The notes beneath the pieces were generated by a model. It was not told the origin of the DNA, made no database searches, and worked only from the letters and a program-made list of their open reading frames with translations. 64,000 nucleotides of DNA, taken from positions 38,095-102,094 of the forward strand of contig NZ_QJKI01000012.1 of NCBI RefSeq assembly GCF_003201855.1. The letters are read 5' to 3'. The stretch comes from Rivihabitans pingtungensis. GTDB taxonomy: Bacteria > Pseudomonadota > Gammaproteobacteria > Burkholderiales > Aquaspirillaceae. Below, piece by piece: positions 35,295 through 45,384 of the stretch; within the stretch, counting starts at the first letter, position 1; every line of letters starts with the position of its first letter. A program made the position numbers and the translations under genes.

Positions 35295-36302
35295 ATGACG
35301 ATGAAACTGTGTCTGATCCCCGGCGATGGCATTGGCCGGGAAGTAGTCCCTGTGGCGGCGGCGGCGCTGCAACGGCTGTTGCCGGCGGTGCAGCTACAGC
35401 AGGCGGATGCCGGTTGGGAATGTTTTGTGCGCACCGGCCAGGCCCTGCCGGACGCCACCCTGGCGCGCGCGCGTGAATGCGGCGCGGTGTTGTTTGGCGC
35501 GGTCAGCTCGCCGGCGCGCAAGGTGGAGGGCTATCGCTCACCGATTGTCGCCCTGCGCCGCGAGCTGAACGCCTACGCCAATCTGCGCCCAACCTGTACC
35601 CTGCCGATTGCCGGCGCGCGCCAGGATGTGGATATGCTGATCGTGCGGGAAAACACCGAAGATTTGTATATCGGCGAAGAACAGCGCGACGGCGACACCG
35701 CCATCGCCATCAAGCGCATCACCGCCGCCGCCTCGCGCCGGGTGGCGCGCGCCGCCTGCGAAACCTTGCTGGCGCGCGGCATGCACCGGCTGGTGATTGT
35801 GCACAAGGCCAATATCATGCCGCTGACCGATGGACTGTTTCGCGATTGCTGCCGCGAAGTGGCGCAAAGTTATCCACAGATCGAGGTCAGCGAGCTGTTG
35901 GTGGACACCGCCGCCTACCAGCTGGCGCGCGCGCCGCAGCAGTTTCAGGCGCTGGTGGCGCCCAATTTGTATGGCGATATTTTGTCTGATCTGGCCGCTG
36001 CCCACGGCGGCGGCTTGGGCCTGGCCGCCTCGCTGAACCAGGGCGACGCGGGCGTGGCGATTGCCGAGCCGGTGCATGGCTCGGCGCCGGACATCGCCGG
36101 CCAGGGCGTGGCCAATCCGGTGGCGGCCTTGCTGAGCGTGGCCTTGCTGCTGCGCCACACCTGGCAGCGCCCGGACGAAGCGCAGCGGCTGGAGCATGCC
36201 GTGCGCGACACCCTGGCCGCCGGCATCGCCACCCCGGATGTGGCCGGCGCGGCTGGCGTGAGCACGGCGGCGTTTGCCCAGGCGCTGCTGGCGCGGCTGT
36301 GA
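35295..36302 (+). CDS. Isocitrate/isopropylmalate dehydrogenase family enzyme
   Basis: A protein of 335 residues of the NAD(P)-dependent decarboxylating dehydrogenase family. Seen: LIPGDGIGREVV, the substrate-binding LRRELNAYANLRP, ENTEDLYIGEE, the catalytic lysine in HKANIMPLTDGLF, the metal-binding aspartates in LYGDILSDLAAAHGG, and EPVHGSAPDIAG. It oxidises and decarboxylates a 2-hydroxy acid such as isocitrate, homoisocitrate or 3-isopropylmalate. The lack of leuC/D or lys genes nearby and the ENTEDLYIG form (isocitrate-like) make LeuB less likely, but the substrate cannot be fixed. Transcribed alone; a second ATG lies two codons downstream of the first. Confidence 0.9.
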   Translation: MTMKLCLIPGDGIGREVVPVAAAALQRLLPAVQLQQADAGWECFVRTGQALPDATLARARECGAVLFGAVSSPARKVEGYRSPIVALRRELNAYANLRPTCTLPIAGARQDVDMLIVRENTEDLYIGEEQRDGDTAIAIKRITAAASRRVARAACETLLARGMHRLVIVHKANIMPLTDGLFRDCCREVAQSYPQIEVSELLVDTAAYQLARAPQQFQALVAPNLYGDILSDLAAAHGGGLGLAASLNQGDAGVAIAEPVHGSAPDIAGQGVANPVAALLSVALLLRHTWQRPDEAQRLEHAVRDTLAAGIATPDVAGAAGVSTAAFAQALLARL

Positions 36303-36410
36303 GTTGTTTCCAGCCGACGGGGTTTACACGTGTCAGCCCGGCCCGAGGCTTGCCAGCGTCATCAGGATTGGGGTAGCGTCTGTCATCACACAGATGATCG
36401 GACCTCCAAC

Positions 36411-37730
36411 ATGGCAAGCCACTACGCGGTGCTGGGCCTCACGCCCGACGCCTCTCAGGAAGACATCAGCCGGGCATACCTGGCCCAGCTCGGACAGTTG
36501 CAACGCATGGCCCCCGGCCCGGCAGCCCAGGCGCTGCATGCCGAGCTGGATCAAGCATTTGATGTGTTGTACGACCCCAAACGCCGCGAGGCCTATGATG
36601 CCGGCCACAGCCGCACCCCGCCGGCCGCCGAACCAGAGCCAGCGGCGCCCATCCCGGTGGCCCCGCCAGCCAGCCCGGCAGAAGGCGTCATCAAGCGCTT
36701 TGAGTTTGTTGGCGAGGGTGGCGCGTATTTCCGGATCTGGATTGTCAATCTGCTGCTGAGTATTGTGACCCTGGGGGTATATTCCGCCTGGGCGAAAGTG
36801 CGTCGCGAGCAGTTTTTTCATCGCAATCTGCTGCTGGACAATGCCGGGTTTGATTATCACGCCAAACCGATGGCCATTTTGCGTGGGCGCGGCATTGCCG
36901 TCGTGGCGCTGATGGGGGTGATGCTGTGTCAGGAGCTGGGGCCAGTGCCGTATGTGCTCTCCCTGCTGGCCATCACTTTGGCCACGCCCTGGCTATTGCT
37001 CAACGCCCTGCGCTTTCGCGCCGCCAACACCAGCTACCGTGGTCTGCGCTATCACTTTGACGCCCGTGCAAGCAAGGTTTACCAGGTATTTCTTGGCTAC
37101 GGCCTGCTGAGCGTGGTCACGCTGGGGCTGGCATTTCCGCTGCAATTGCGCGCGGTATACCGGCTGATTGCCAATCATCTTTCCTACGGCAGTTTGCGCC
37201 ACCGCTGCGAAGTCCCGCTGGGCGCCCTGCTGCGCTATCTGTTGCCGCCAATTGTAGTGGCGATGCTGGTGTGCCTAGCCTTGCTGGCCGTCTGGGCAGG
37301 CAGCTCAGAATCCGCCCAGGCGCTGAGCGAAAACGCCGATGCCGACATGATGGATTTTTCTGAAGAGCTCGGCCTGTATGTGATGGCGCTGATTCCCTTA
37401 TGGCTGATGTTCCGGGTCTGGTGGGCCGCCGCCAAGCTGTGCTGCCGCAATGTGATGTGGAACCATACCCAGATGGGGCCGCATCGTTTTTACAGCGCCC
37501 TGCCGGTAGGCGAATACCTGGTGCTGCAATGGGTAAACAGCATGATGATCGGCTTCAGCCTGGGCTTGCTTACCCCGTTTGCCCGGGTGCGCGATGCGCA
37601 ATTCCAGGCACGCTATCTGGCGCTGAACATGCAAGGCACGCTGGACGACGTGATTGCCACCGCCCAGCAGCAGGCGTCGGCGGTGGGTGACGAAATGGCA
37701 GAGGCCTTTGCGCTGGATACCGGATTGTGA
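36411..37730 (+). CDS. DUF898 (YjgN-like) membrane protein with N-terminal J-like domain lacking HPD
   Basis: A protein of 439 residues. Residues 1-65 look like a J-domain (HYAVLGLTPDASQEDISRAY, then AFDVLYDPKRREAYDAG), but the HPD tripeptide needed to stimulate DnaK is absent. A proline/alanine linker leads to DUF898: FRIWIVNLLLSIVTLGVYS, WAKVRREQFFHRNLLLDNAG, and repeated membrane segments, about six to eight in all. It sits in the inner membrane; function unknown. The M48 peptidase gene follows after 7 bases, a recurrent DUF898-peptidase pairing, which suggests a joint role in membrane protein quality control. Confidence 0.88.
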   Translation: MASHYAVLGLTPDASQEDISRAYLAQLGQLQRMAPGPAAQALHAELDQAFDVLYDPKRREAYDAGHSRTPPAAEPEPAAPIPVAPPASPAEGVIKRFEFVGEGGAYFRIWIVNLLLSIVTLGVYSAWAKVRREQFFHRNLLLDNAGFDYHAKPMAILRGRGIAVVALMGVMLCQELGPVPYVLSLLAITLATPWLLLNALRFRAANTSYRGLRYHFDARASKVYQVFLGYGLLSVVTLGLAFPLQLRAVYRLIANHLSYGSLRHRCEVPLGALLRYLLPPIVVAMLVCLALLAVWAGSSESAQALSENADADMMDFSEELGLYVMALIPLWLMFRVWWAAAKLCCRNVMWNHTQMGPHRFYSALPVGEYLVLQWVNSMMIGFSLGLLTPFARVRDAQFQARYLALNMQGTLDDVIATAQQQASAVGDEMAEAFALDTGL

Positions 37731-37737
37731 GTCGGAG

Positions 37738-38766
37738 ATGAGCGGATTGCTGGAAGCCTGGTATTACGACGGCCGCACGGCGCGTCGCCATTCGGTCACG
37801 CTGACACTGGAAGCCGGCGAGCTGCTGGCCCACGGTGAATCTGGCCTGCTGCTGCGCGCACCGCTGGCGCACGTGCGGATTTCCGAGCCGATGGGCCGGG
37901 CGCCACGCACGCTCACTCTGGCAGACGGCAGCTATTTCGAGGTGGAAGACAGCACGCGCTTGCGCCAGTGGCTACGCGGCGCCGGGGTAGCCGACGCCGC
38001 TCGCGCCTACTGGATGCAGCAATGGCGAGTGGCCCTGGCGGCATTGTGCCTGATGCTGACGCTGGGCGTAGCCGGCTATGTATGGGGGCTGCCGGCGGCC
38101 AGCCAATGGCTGGCCGGGCATTTGCCCGATAGCGTGGCCCACTCGGCCTCCGAGGCCACGCTGTCGCTGATGAAAGAGCAGGGCATGCTGGAGCCCAGCA
38201 CGCTGACGCCCGCGCGCCAGCAGGCGCTGCGCCAACAGATCGAATCCACGCTGGCGCCACAGATCGCCACGCTGCCGGGCTATAGCTTGCAGTTTCATCA
38301 TTCCGCGCTGGGACCCAATGCCTTTGCGCTGCCCGATGGAGCGGTGGTGGTGCTCGACCCCTTGGTAGAACTGGCGGAAAACGACGAGGAAATCGTCGCC
38401 GTGGTGGCGCATGAACTGGGCCATGTGGCACACCAGCACGGCATGCGGCAGATGATTCAGTCCGCCGTGGTGGGGGTGGCGGTGGGCGCCATGCTCAGTG
38501 ATTTGTCTTCAGTGGCCAGCACGCTGGGCGCCATGCTGCTGGAGTCACGCTATTCCCGCGAATTCGAGCATGAAGCCGACGACTACGCCGTACACAGCCT
38601 GCGCGCAGCCGGCCGCAACCCGCTGGCGCTGGCCAGCATGCTGGCGCGGCTGGAAAAAGCCGCCGGTGAAGGCGAGCATGGCGGGGTGATGTCGGCGCTG
38701 TCTTCCCACCCGGAAACCACCGAGCGCATTGCCCGCATTCAGGCGGCCACCCGCCAGCAGCCCTGA
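37738..38766 (+). CDS. Membrane-anchored M48-family metallopeptidase
   Basis: A protein of 342 residues. The zinc motif HELGH (H225, E226, H229) and the third ligand region EFEHEADDYAV are intact. One membrane segment (ALAALCLMLTLGVAGYVWGL) lies near residue 110, with a DUF-type beta region before it. The catalytic part is predicted on the periplasmic side, as for BepA/YcaL-type M48 enzymes. The ribosome site GTCGGAG overlaps the short gap after the DUF898 gene, so they are co-expressed. Possible substrates are misfolded envelope proteins; not shown by the sequence. Confidence 0.92.
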   Translation: MSGLLEAWYYDGRTARRHSVTLTLEAGELLAHGESGLLLRAPLAHVRISEPMGRAPRTLTLADGSYFEVEDSTRLRQWLRGAGVADAARAYWMQQWRVALAALCLMLTLGVAGYVWGLPAASQWLAGHLPDSVAHSASEATLSLMKEQGMLEPSTLTPARQQALRQQIESTLAPQIATLPGYSLQFHHSALGPNAFALPDGAVVVLDPLVELAENDEEIVAVVAHELGHVAHQHGMRQMIQSAVVGVAVGAMLSDLSSVASTLGAMLLESRYSREFEHEADDYAVHSLRAAGRNPLALASMLARLEKAAGEGEHGGVMSALSSHPETTERIARIQAATRQQP

Positions 38767-38781
38767 GCCAGAAAAGGCCGA

Positions 38782-38831
38782 CAAAACAACACCGCCAGCC
38801 GGCTTGCCTGCCCGCTGGCGGTGTTGTTTTG
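38782..38831. terminator. Bidirectional terminator between convergent genes
   Basis: A perfect 18-base stem: CAAAACAACACCGCCAGC (38782-38799) with GCTGGCGGTGTTGTTTTG (38814-38831) around a 14-base loop. The A/T-rich base of the stem provides a short T run in both directions, suiting the peptidase gene (+) and the DUF3426 gene (-). Confidence 0.85.
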
Positions 38832-38853
38832 ACTCAGTGCAAGCCAGGCTGGA

Positions 38854-40227
38854 TTACGGATAAAACCACATCAGGCTGTAACCACTGGCACGCAGCAGGC
38901 CGATGTCCAGCTGCATATTCACCTTGATCTCGCTATTGCCGTTGAACTGGCCCAGGGCGAAATCGTTTTTGCTCAGGTAGTCCTTGGGGGCAAACACCTT
39001 GCGCGACAGCACGCGGTCTTCGCCGTCCTTCAGCGTCAGCTCCAGGTGCGGGTAGGCTTGCGGATAGGCGGCCTGATTGCGCACGGTGGCGGACACGCGG
39101 ATCAAATTGGGTTGATCCGGCACGGCGGCCAGCTCGGAATACTCCGTGCGCAGTTGTTCGCTGCGCCGCGGCAGCGGCACATCACAGCCCAAGCCCTTGC
39201 ACATCGACTCCAGCACCCCGCGCGAGCCGGGCAGCTCGGCGGCAATCGGGGTGCGGTAGACGTACACCACCTGCACCAGCAGCACAATGGCCGCCACCAC
39301 GGCGGCGGCGGTCCACAGCCACACCAGTTTGCCGCCAGCAGAGAAAGAAAACTCGGGCAGAGCCGGCAAGGAAAACGCTGGCAGCTTGGGCAGCGTCACC
39401 TTGGGCAGGGCAAAGCCTTTTTTGTCTTCTGTCGCAGGCGCGCCGCCTTTCAGCAGCTCGGCGCTGTGAGCGATGAAGGGCGCAGGCTCCACGGTGGGGT
39501 CGGCCGCCAGCGGATTGCCCTTGTACACCACGCCGTCGTCTTCGTCGTCGGGCAGCACTTCGGCCTTGAAGCTGGGCTCGATGCGCTTGCCGCCAGCTGG
39601 CGGCGTGTCGGCCTTGGCCGGAGCGGGCTTGTCAGCGGGGGCGGTTTGCTGATGGCGGGCGGCTTCCAGTTTTTTCAGGAAGGTATCGTCTTCACCTTCA
39701 TCATCCGGGATGACTTCCGGCTGCTTGGCAGCGGGCCTGGCCGCCGGCGGCGGGCTGGCCGGCTTGGCCGCAGCGGTGGCCACCGGCTTGGGCAACGGGT
39801 CGGGACGTAGTACGGGCTCCTGACGGACAGCCTTGCCGGCCGAGCCAGCGTCGGCGGCAAAATCCGGCAGTTCCAGATCAATATTCTTGCTGATGCGGTC
39901 CAGATCCCCATCTGCCGGCAGCGGAATGGCGGTGGCTTCATCCTGCGGGGAGGGCGCACTCCATTGGCCATTTTGCGGCGCATTGGCCAGCGCGCGCACC
40001 AGATGACCGGCCTCGGCGGGCAGGTTGTCATCAGCCAGAGCGGCGGGCGCAGAGGGGGCAGCGGCGGCGGGCTTGGCCGGGGCCGGCTCGTTGACCGGCT
40101 CGAGCGAGGCACGGGCATCGAACACGGTGGCGCAGCGGCCGCAGCGAACCTGGCCGTCGCAGACGTCAAGCTGACCCGGCTGGACCTTGAAGCGGGTCTG
40201 GCAGTTCGGGCATTGCGTGATGTACAT
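38854..40227 (-). CDS. Zinc-ribbon (MJ0042) and DUF3426 membrane protein
   Basis: A protein of 457 residues. It begins with a zinc ribbon, CPNCQTRFKV then VRCGRCATVF (two CxxC pairs). A long, low-complexity region rich in Pro, Ala and Lys follows, with LPKVTLPKLPAFSLPALPEF repeats. One membrane segment lies near residue 315 (TAAAVVAAIVLLVQVVYV). The C-terminal DUF3426 domain ends ASGYSLMWFYP. Function unknown; the gene is conserved next to prmA in betaproteobacteria, as here. The zinc ribbon faces the cytoplasm and DUF3426 the periplasm if the single segment is inserted normally. Confidence 0.9.
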   Translation of the reverse strand: MYITQCPNCQTRFKVQPGQLDVCDGQVRCGRCATVFDARASLEPVNEPAPAKPAAAAPSAPAALADDNLPAEAGHLVRALANAPQNGQWSAPSPQDEATAIPLPADGDLDRISKNIDLELPDFAADAGSAGKAVRQEPVLRPDPLPKPVATAAAKPASPPPAARPAAKQPEVIPDDEGEDDTFLKKLEAARHQQTAPADKPAPAKADTPPAGGKRIEPSFKAEVLPDDEDDGVVYKGNPLAADPTVEPAPFIAHSAELLKGGAPATEDKKGFALPKVTLPKLPAFSLPALPEFSFSAGGKLVWLWTAAAVVAAIVLLVQVVYVYRTPIAAELPGSRGVLESMCKGLGCDVPLPRRSEQLRTEYSELAAVPDQPNLIRVSATVRNQAAYPQAYPHLELTLKDGEDRVLSRKVFAPKDYLSKNDFALGQFNGNSEIKVNMQLDIGLLRASGYSLMWFYP

Positions 40228-40345
40228 GGCGAACAGTTCTTAAGCGTTTTGCGGTGGCGAGAGCATAGCAGAAATGGCCGTTTGCCGCGCGCATACCCGC
40301 ATGGCAGCTCAGGCCCAAGCGCTTGCTTGACCAGAAAAAAGGCGC

Positions 40346-40369
40346 AAAAACGGCGGCTGATGCCGCCGT
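40346..40369 (-). terminator. Terminator of the aroQ-accB-accC-prmA operon
   Basis: Minus strand: ACGGCGGC, loop ATCA, GCCGCCGT, then TTTT, with a second T-rich run a few bases on. It lies 25 bases beyond the prmA stop codon. Confidence 0.8.
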
Positions 40370-40394
40370 GTCATGCCTTGGCCAGCGGGCCGGC

Positions 40395-41282
40395 TTAGCG
40401 TTTGCGCCCGGACAAACAGGTCCAGCCGTCGTCAAACACCGGCGCATCCATCTCAAACCATTGCTGATACAGCGTGCGGATTTCTTCCGCCTGCTCTTGC
40501 AGAATGCCGGACAGCACGATGCGGCCGCCCACGCGCACATGGCGGGTGAGCAAGGCGCCCAGCATGCGCAGCGGGTTGGCCAGGATATTGGCCACCACCA
40601 CATCGGTTTCGACGTCGGGCAGCTCGCCCGGCAGGTAGAAATCTGCCTGCACGGCGTTTTGCGCGGCGTTGTCGCGGCTGGACTGCACCGCTTGCGGGTC
40701 GATGTCCACGCCCAGCGCCCGGCCGGCGCCAAGCTTGAGCGCAGCGATGGCCAGAATGCCCGAGCCGCAACCGTAGTCCAGCACCGATTCGCCAGCTTGC
40801 AGCTCGCGGTCCAGCCATTGCAGGCACAGCCGGGTAGTCGGGTGGCTGCCGGTGCCAAACGCCAGGCCCGGATCCAGTTGCAGATTGATGGCGTCCGGGT
40901 TGGGCGCTTCGTGCCAGGTGGGAGTGATCCACAGCCGGTCAGAAATGCGGATCGGGTCGAACTGGGCCTGGGTGGCGCGCACCCAGTCCTGCTCGGCGAT
41001 TTCTTCCATCTGCCAGCTGGGGGTGGGCACGCCGCACTCGCTGGCGGCGGCGGCGATCAGCAGCGCCACGTCTTGCGCCGGGTCGAACAGCGCCAGGATG
41101 CGGCTGGTGCGCCACATGCGGTCCACCGGCTCGCCAGGTTCGCCAAAAATCGGCTCTTCGGCGTCGGTGCCGGCGGCGGCGTCTTCAATCGCCGCCGACA
41201 GCGCGCCCAGGTCCATCAGCGCGTCGGCGAGTTTTTCCGCCACGGCGGAATCGGTGTCTAGGGTGACTTGCAGCCAGCTCAT
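40395..41282 (-). CDS. prmA: Ribosomal protein L11 methyltransferase
   Basis: A protein of 295 residues. N-terminal substrate-recognition domain ([11 protein letters not shown]), then the SAM-binding [19 protein letters not shown] and the PrmA signature [21 protein letters not shown] is the post-motif. It trimethylates lysines and the N-terminus of ribosomal protein L11 in the cytoplasm. Its ATG overlaps the accC stop by 4 bases (ATGA), so translation is coupled. Full length and unambiguous. Confidence 0.96.
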   Translation of the reverse strand: MSWLQVTLDTDSAVAEKLADALMDLGALSAAIEDAAAGTDAEEPIFGEPGEPVDRMWRTSRILALFDPAQDVALLIAAAASECGVPTPSWQMEEIAEQDWVRATQAQFDPIRISDRLWITPTWHEAPNPDAINLQLDPGLAFGTGSHPTTRLCLQWLDRELQAGESVLDYGCGSGILAIAALKLGAGRALGVDIDPQAVQSSRDNAAQNAVQADFYLPGELPDVETDVVVANILANPLRMLGALLTRHVRVGGRIVLSGILQEQAEEIRTLYQQWFEMDAPVFDDGWTCLSGRKR

Positions 41283-42637
41283 GCTTCGGATTTCTTCAGT
41301 TTGGCCAGGCGCTCTTCCAGATAGTGGATGGAGGTGCCGCCCTGGATAAAGGCGGAGTCCACCAGCAGTTCCTGGTGCAGCGGGATGTTGGTCTTGATGC
41401 CGCCGATGGCCATTTCCGACAGGGCCACGCGCAGGCGCGCCATGGCCTGTTCGCGGGTGTCGCCGTAGGCGATCAGCTTGGCGATCATCGAATCATAGTA
41501 CGGCGGCACGGTGTAGCCATGGTAAATGTGCGAATCCACGCGAATGCCAGGGCCGCCGGGCGGGTGGTAGCCGTCGATGCGGCCAGGGCTGGGCACAAAG
41601 GTGAACGGATCTTCAGCGTTGATCCGGCATTCCATGGAGTGGCCCTTGAGCTGCACCTGCTTTTGCGTGTAGCGCAGTTTTTGGCCGGCCGCGACGCGGA
41701 TTTGCTCTTGCACGATGTCGATGCCGGTGATCAGCTCCGTCACCGGGTGCTCCACCTGCACGCGGGTGTTCATCTCGATAAAGTAGAATTCGTCGTTTTC
41801 AAACAAGAATTCAAACGTGCCGGCGCCGCGGTAGCCAATCTTGCGGCAGGCGGCGGCGCAGGCTTCGCCAATGTGCTTGCGCTGCTTGTCGGTGATGCCC
41901 GGCGCCGGCGCTTCTTCGATGATTTTCTGGTGGCGGCGCTGCATCGAGCAATCGCGCTCGCCCAGGTAAATGGCGTTGCCGTGTTCGTCGGCCAGCACCT
42001 GGATTTCAATGTGGCGCGGTTGCTCCAGGTATTTTTCCATGTACACGGTAGGGTTGCCAAAAGCGGCGCCGGCTTCGGTGCGGGTCATTTGCACCGAGTT
42101 GATCAGCGCGCCTTCGGTGTGCACCACGCGCATGCCGCGCCCGCCGCCGCCGCCGGCGGCTTTGATGATCACCGGGTAGCCGATTTTTTTGGCGATTTTG
42201 GCGATTTGCGCCGGATCATCCGGCAGCGCGCCTTCCGAGCCGGGCACGCAAGGCACGCCGGAGGCGATCATGGCGTTCTTGGCGCTGACCTTGTCGCCCA
42301 TCAGGCGAATGGTGTCCGGGCGCGGGCCGATGAACACAAAGCCGGATTGCTCGACGCGCTCGGCAAAGTCAGCGTTTTCCGACAGAAAACCGTAACCCGG
42401 GTGAATCGCCTGGGCGTCGGTGACTTCGGCGGCCGAGATCAGCGCCGGCACATTCAGATAGCTCAGCGCAGACGCAGCCGGGCCAATGCACACCGATTCG
42501 TCGGCCAGCTTGACGTATTTGGCTTCGCGGTCGGCCTCGGAGTGCACCACCACGGTTTTGATGCCCATTTCACGGCAGGCGCGCTGGATGCGCAGGGCGA
42601 TTTCGCCACGGTTGGCGATAAGGATTTTTTCAAACAT
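41279..42637 (-). CDS. accC: Acetyl-CoA carboxylase, biotin carboxylase subunit
   Basis: A protein of 452 residues. Starts [17 protein letters not shown]. The ATP-grasp glycine loop [13 protein letters not shown], the [13 protein letters not shown] block, [14 protein letters not shown] and the C-terminal [10 protein letters not shown] are intact. It carboxylates the biotin of AccB using ATP and bicarbonate, the first step of fatty-acid synthesis. It follows accB after 154 bases with no recognised terminator between and overlaps prmA. Confidence 0.97.
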   Translation of the reverse strand: MFEKILIANRGEIALRIQRACREMGIKTVVVHSEADREAKYVKLADESVCIGPAASALSYLNVPALISAAEVTDAQAIHPGYGFLSENADFAERVEQSGFVFIGPRPDTIRLMGDKVSAKNAMIASGVPCVPGSEGALPDDPAQIAKIAKKIGYPVIIKAAGGGGGRGMRVVHTEGALINSVQMTRTEAGAAFGNPTVYMEKYLEQPRHIEIQVLADEHGNAIYLGERDCSMQRRHQKIIEEAPAPGITDKQRKHIGEACAAACRKIGYRGAGTFEFLFENDEFYFIEMNTRVQVEHPVTELITGIDIVQEQIRVAAGQKLRYTQKQVQLKGHSMECRINAEDPFTFVPSPGRIDGYHPPGGPGIRVDSHIYHGYTVPPYYDSMIAKLIAYGDTREQAMARLRVALSEMAIGGIKTNIPLHQELLVDSAFIQGGTSIHYLEERLAKLKKSEA

Positions 42638-42791
42638 GGGGATTCCTGAACAGCGTCCGGCACGGTCAAGGAACGGGCGGCGCCAGCGGCGGGGAAGGGC
42701 GGCAAGGGACGCATAGAGTCGCCGCCCGGCCGCTGGGGCGTCCGGCGGCGCACGATCAGGGCACAGAAGCCCGATGCACGCCGGCCGGGGA

Positions 42792-43244
42792 TTATTCGAT
42801 GACGAACAGCGGCTCGCCGAATTCCACCGGCTCGCCGTTTTCCACCAGAATCGCCTTGATCACGCCGGCGCGGTCGGATTCGATTTCGTTCATCAGCTTC
42901 ATGGCTTCGATGATGCACAGGGTGTCGCCCACGCTCACGCTCTGGCCGATTTCGGCAAACGGCTTGCCGCCCGGCGTGGCCGAACGGTAGAAGGTGCCCA
43001 CCATCGGCGACTTCACGGCATTCTGGGTGCTGGGCTTGGCGGCTTCAGCCGGCGCAGCAGCGGCCGGCGCGGCGGCCGGGGCGGCTTGCGGCAGCGCCAC
43101 CTGGGTCATGGCGGGGTAGGCCATGGCGGCGCCAGCCTGCACGCGGGTGATGCGAACTTTTTCCTCGCCTTCGGTCACTTCCAGTTCGGCAATGCCGGAC
43201 TCTTCCACCAGGTCGATCAGTTTTTTCAGCTTGCGAAGATCCAT
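42792..43244 (-). CDS. accB: Acetyl-CoA carboxylase, biotin carboxyl carrier protein
   Basis: A protein of 150 residues. The N-terminus [17 protein letters not shown] is typical of BCCP; a Pro/Ala linker (about 50-70) precedes the lipoyl/biotinyl domain with the biotinylated lysine in EAMKLMNEI. It carries carboxybiotin between AccC and the carboxyltransferase. The start at 43244 has an AAAGGAAACC site. It lies 59 bases behind aroQ in the conserved aroQ-accB-accC order. Confidence 0.96.
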   Translation of the reverse strand: MDLRKLKKLIDLVEESGIAELEVTEGEEKVRITRVQAGAAMAYPAMTQVALPQAAPAAAPAAAAPAEAAKPSTQNAVKSPMVGTFYRSATPGGKPFAEIGQSVSVGDTLCIIEAMKLMNEIESDRAGVIKAILVENGEPVEFGEPLFVIE

Positions 43245-43303
43245 GGGTTTCCTTTTTGACGTCGAACCGCCCCGCCTCATAATCAAGGCTTGGGCGGGCG
43301 GGT

Positions 43304-43786
43304 TCAGGCTCGAGCGTGAAGATGATTCAATGCATGGGACAAGGCGTATTCATAGCCCTTGGCGCCCAGGCCGCAGATGACGCCGACGGCGAGATCCGAG
43401 AAGTAGGAATGCTGACGGAACGCTTCCCGAGCGTGAACATTAGACAGATGCACTTCGATGAAGGGGATTTTCACCGCCGCCAGGGCATCGCGCAGCGCCA
43501 CGCTGGTGTGGGTGAAGGCAGCCGGATTGATGATGATGAACGCAGCGCCATCAGTGTAAGCGGCGTGGATGCGGTCGATCAGCACATGTTCGGCGTTGCT
43601 TTGCAGCCAGTCAAAGCCCATGCCAGCAGCTTGAGCCTGGGCAGCCAGGCGGCCGTTGATGTCGGCCAGGGTGTCAGCGCCATACAGATGCGGTTCGCGC
43701 ATGCCCAACATGTTCAGGTTGGGGCCATGCAGCGCCAGCACATAGGGGGCGGGCGCGGCAGCTTTTTGCTCGGGATTCGTCATCAT
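43304..43786 (-). CDS. aroQ: 3-dehydroquinate dehydratase, type II
   Basis: A protein of 160 residues, slightly longer than the typical 145-150 because of an N-terminal extension rich in Ala/Pro. [20 protein letters not shown] contains the active-site tyrosine region, with [16 protein letters not shown] and [14 protein letters not shown]. It dehydrates 3-dehydroquinate in the shikimate pathway. Two adjacent ATG codons begin the frame. First gene of the acc operon, divergent from queA. Confidence 0.95.
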   Translation of the reverse strand: MMTNPEQKAAAPAPYVLALHGPNLNMLGMREPHLYGADTLADINGRLAAQAQAAGMGFDWLQSNAEHVLIDRIHAAYTDGAAFIIINPAAFTHTSVALRDALAAVKIPFIEVHLSNVHAREAFRQHSYFSDLAVGVICGLGAKGYEYALSHALNHLHARA

Positions 43787-43895
43787 GGGCGCGAGTTTGC
43801 CGCATTTGGCCGAAAAAAGTCCAGCTTTTCCCGAAGTTCAAACATTTGTTTTAAAGCAATGACGCCGTGGGGAAGGCCGCGAAAAGGCCATGAAC

Positions 43896-43904
43896 TGCTA
43901 TACT
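43896..43904 (+). promoter_or_regulatory. Extended -10 promoter of queA
   Basis: TGCTATACT: a TATACT hexamer with the TGn extension, 30 bases before the queA ATG. No good -35 hexamer is present, as is common for extended -10 promoters. Confidence 0.5.
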
Positions 43905-43933
43905 GGCCAACATTGTGCCTGACTGTATTTTTC

Positions 43934-44962
43934 ATGCAACTGTCCGATTTTGATTTTGAACTGCCCGAGGCGCTGATTGCCCAGTTTCCACCGGCCACGC
44001 GCGGCGACAGCCGTTTGCTGCACGTCGATGGTCTCTGCTGCACGGATGACCATTTCAGCCAGCTGAGCGCCTATCTGCGCGCCGGCGACGTGCTGGTATT
44101 CAACGACACTCGCGTGCTTAAGGCCCGCCTGTTTGGTCAGAAGGCCAGCGGAGGACAGGTGGAAATTTTGGTCGAGCGCGTGCTCGACGCCCATCGGGTG
44201 CTGGCGCATGTGCGCGCCAGCAAGTCGCCCAAGCCGGGTTCGCGCCTGCTGCTGGAAGGCCGCTGGCAGGCCGAGATGGTTGAACGCCAGGAGGCGCTGT
44301 TCCTGCTGCGCTTTCTGGACGAGGCCAATGTGCTGGATATTCTGGAGCAATCCGGCAAGCTGCCGCTGCCGCCCTACATCACCCGCGACGCCGATTCGCC
44401 CGACGACGAACGCTATCAAACCGTCTACGCCCGCCATCAGGGCGCGGTGGCGGCGCCCACCGCCGGCCTGCACTTTACCGACGCCCAACTGGACGCGCTG
44501 CGCGCCCAGGGCGTGAAGCTGGCGTTTGTCACCCTGCATGTGGGCGCCGGCACGTTTCAGCCGGTGCGGGTGGACAATATCGCCGAGCACCGCATGCACA
44601 GCGAGCGGTACGACATCCCGCCCGCCACCGTCGAGGCGATTACCCAGGCGCACGCCAGCGGCGGCCGGGTGGTGGCGGTGGGCACCACCAGCCTGCGCGC
44701 GCTGGAATCCGCCGCGCGCGGCGGCGAGCTGGCCGCTGGCCAGGGCGAGACCGATATTTTCATCACCCCGGGCTATCGCTTTCGCGTGGTGGACCGGCTG
44801 CTGACCAATTTTCACCTGCCCAAATCCACCTTGATGATGCTGGTGTCGGCGTTTGCCGGCATGGCGCCGATCCGCGCCGCCTATCACCACGCCATTGAAC
44901 AGCAATACCGTTTCTTCAGCTATGGCGACGCCATGCTGCTGGAGAAATCGCCCGACGCCTGA
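43934..44962 (+). CDS. queA: S-adenosylmethionine:tRNA ribosyltransferase-isomerase
   Basis: A protein of 342 residues starting [17 protein letters not shown]. Family blocks are [43 protein letters not shown] and [17 protein letters not shown]. QueA transfers the ribosyl part of SAM to preQ1 in tRNA, making epoxyqueuosine in the queuosine pathway. The much longer upstream frame covers aroQ on the other strand and is not real. No tgt follows; the next gene is DUF971. Confidence 0.96.
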   Translation: MQLSDFDFELPEALIAQFPPATRGDSRLLHVDGLCCTDDHFSQLSAYLRAGDVLVFNDTRVLKARLFGQKASGGQVEILVERVLDAHRVLAHVRASKSPKPGSRLLLEGRWQAEMVERQEALFLLRFLDEANVLDILEQSGKLPLPPYITRDADSPDDERYQTVYARHQGAVAAPTAGLHFTDAQLDALRAQGVKLAFVTLHVGAGTFQPVRVDNIAEHRMHSERYDIPPATVEAITQAHASGGRVVAVGTTSLRALESAARGGELAAGQGETDIFITPGYRFRVVDRLLTNFHLPKSTLMMLVSAFAGMAPIRAAYHHAIEQQYRFFSYGDAMLLEKSPDA

Positions 44963-44989
44963 CGCGCCGGCCATGCACAGGAGCGCACC

Positions 44990-45364
44990 ATGAGCGGACT
45001 TTCCCCTGACACACCGCAACCGACTGAAATCCGCCTGCATCAGCAGTCGCGGGCGCTGGAGCTGCATTTTGACGATGGCGCGCAATTCACCCTGCCGTGT
45101 GAGTATCTGCGGGTGTATTCGCCATCGGCCTCGGTGCGCGGCCACGGCCCGGGGCAGGAGGTGCTGCAGACCGGCAAGCGACAGGTGAATATCGTCAATA
45201 TCGAGCCGGTCGGCCATTACGCGGTGAAGCTGGTGTTTTCAGACGGGCATGATTCGGGTTTGTACAGCTGGGATTATTTGTATCAACTGGGGCGGGAACA
45301 GGAAGCGCGCTGGGCGGAGTATCTGGCGCGACTGGCGGCGGCAGGGGCGAGCCGGGACGAGTAA
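44990..45364 (+). CDS. DUF971 family protein
   Basis: A protein of 124 residues. DUF971 is recognised by PTEIRLHQQSRALELHFDDG, LPCEYLRVYSPSASVRGHG and FSDGHDSGLYSWDYLY. The fold is shared with the N-terminal domain of gamma-butyrobetaine hydroxylase; its bacterial role is not settled, with Fe-S or zinc binding suggested in some homologues. An AGGAG site is spaced 8 bases from the ATG. It precedes ubiE, a gene order common in betaproteobacteria, though a 333-base repeat-bearing gap separates them here. Confidence 0.9.
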   Translation: MSGLSPDTPQPTEIRLHQQSRALELHFDDGAQFTLPCEYLRVYSPSASVRGHGPGQEVLQTGKRQVNIVNIEPVGHYAVKLVFSDGHDSGLYSWDYLYQLGREQEARWAEYLARLAAAGASRDE

Positions 45365-45384
45365 GGCGGGGGATGGCTGGGTTT

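Noticed and set aside
35295..36302. leuB assignment
   Set aside because: No leuA/C/D nearby and the ENTEDLYIG segment looks more like isocitrate or homoisocitrate dehydrogenases; left as family level.
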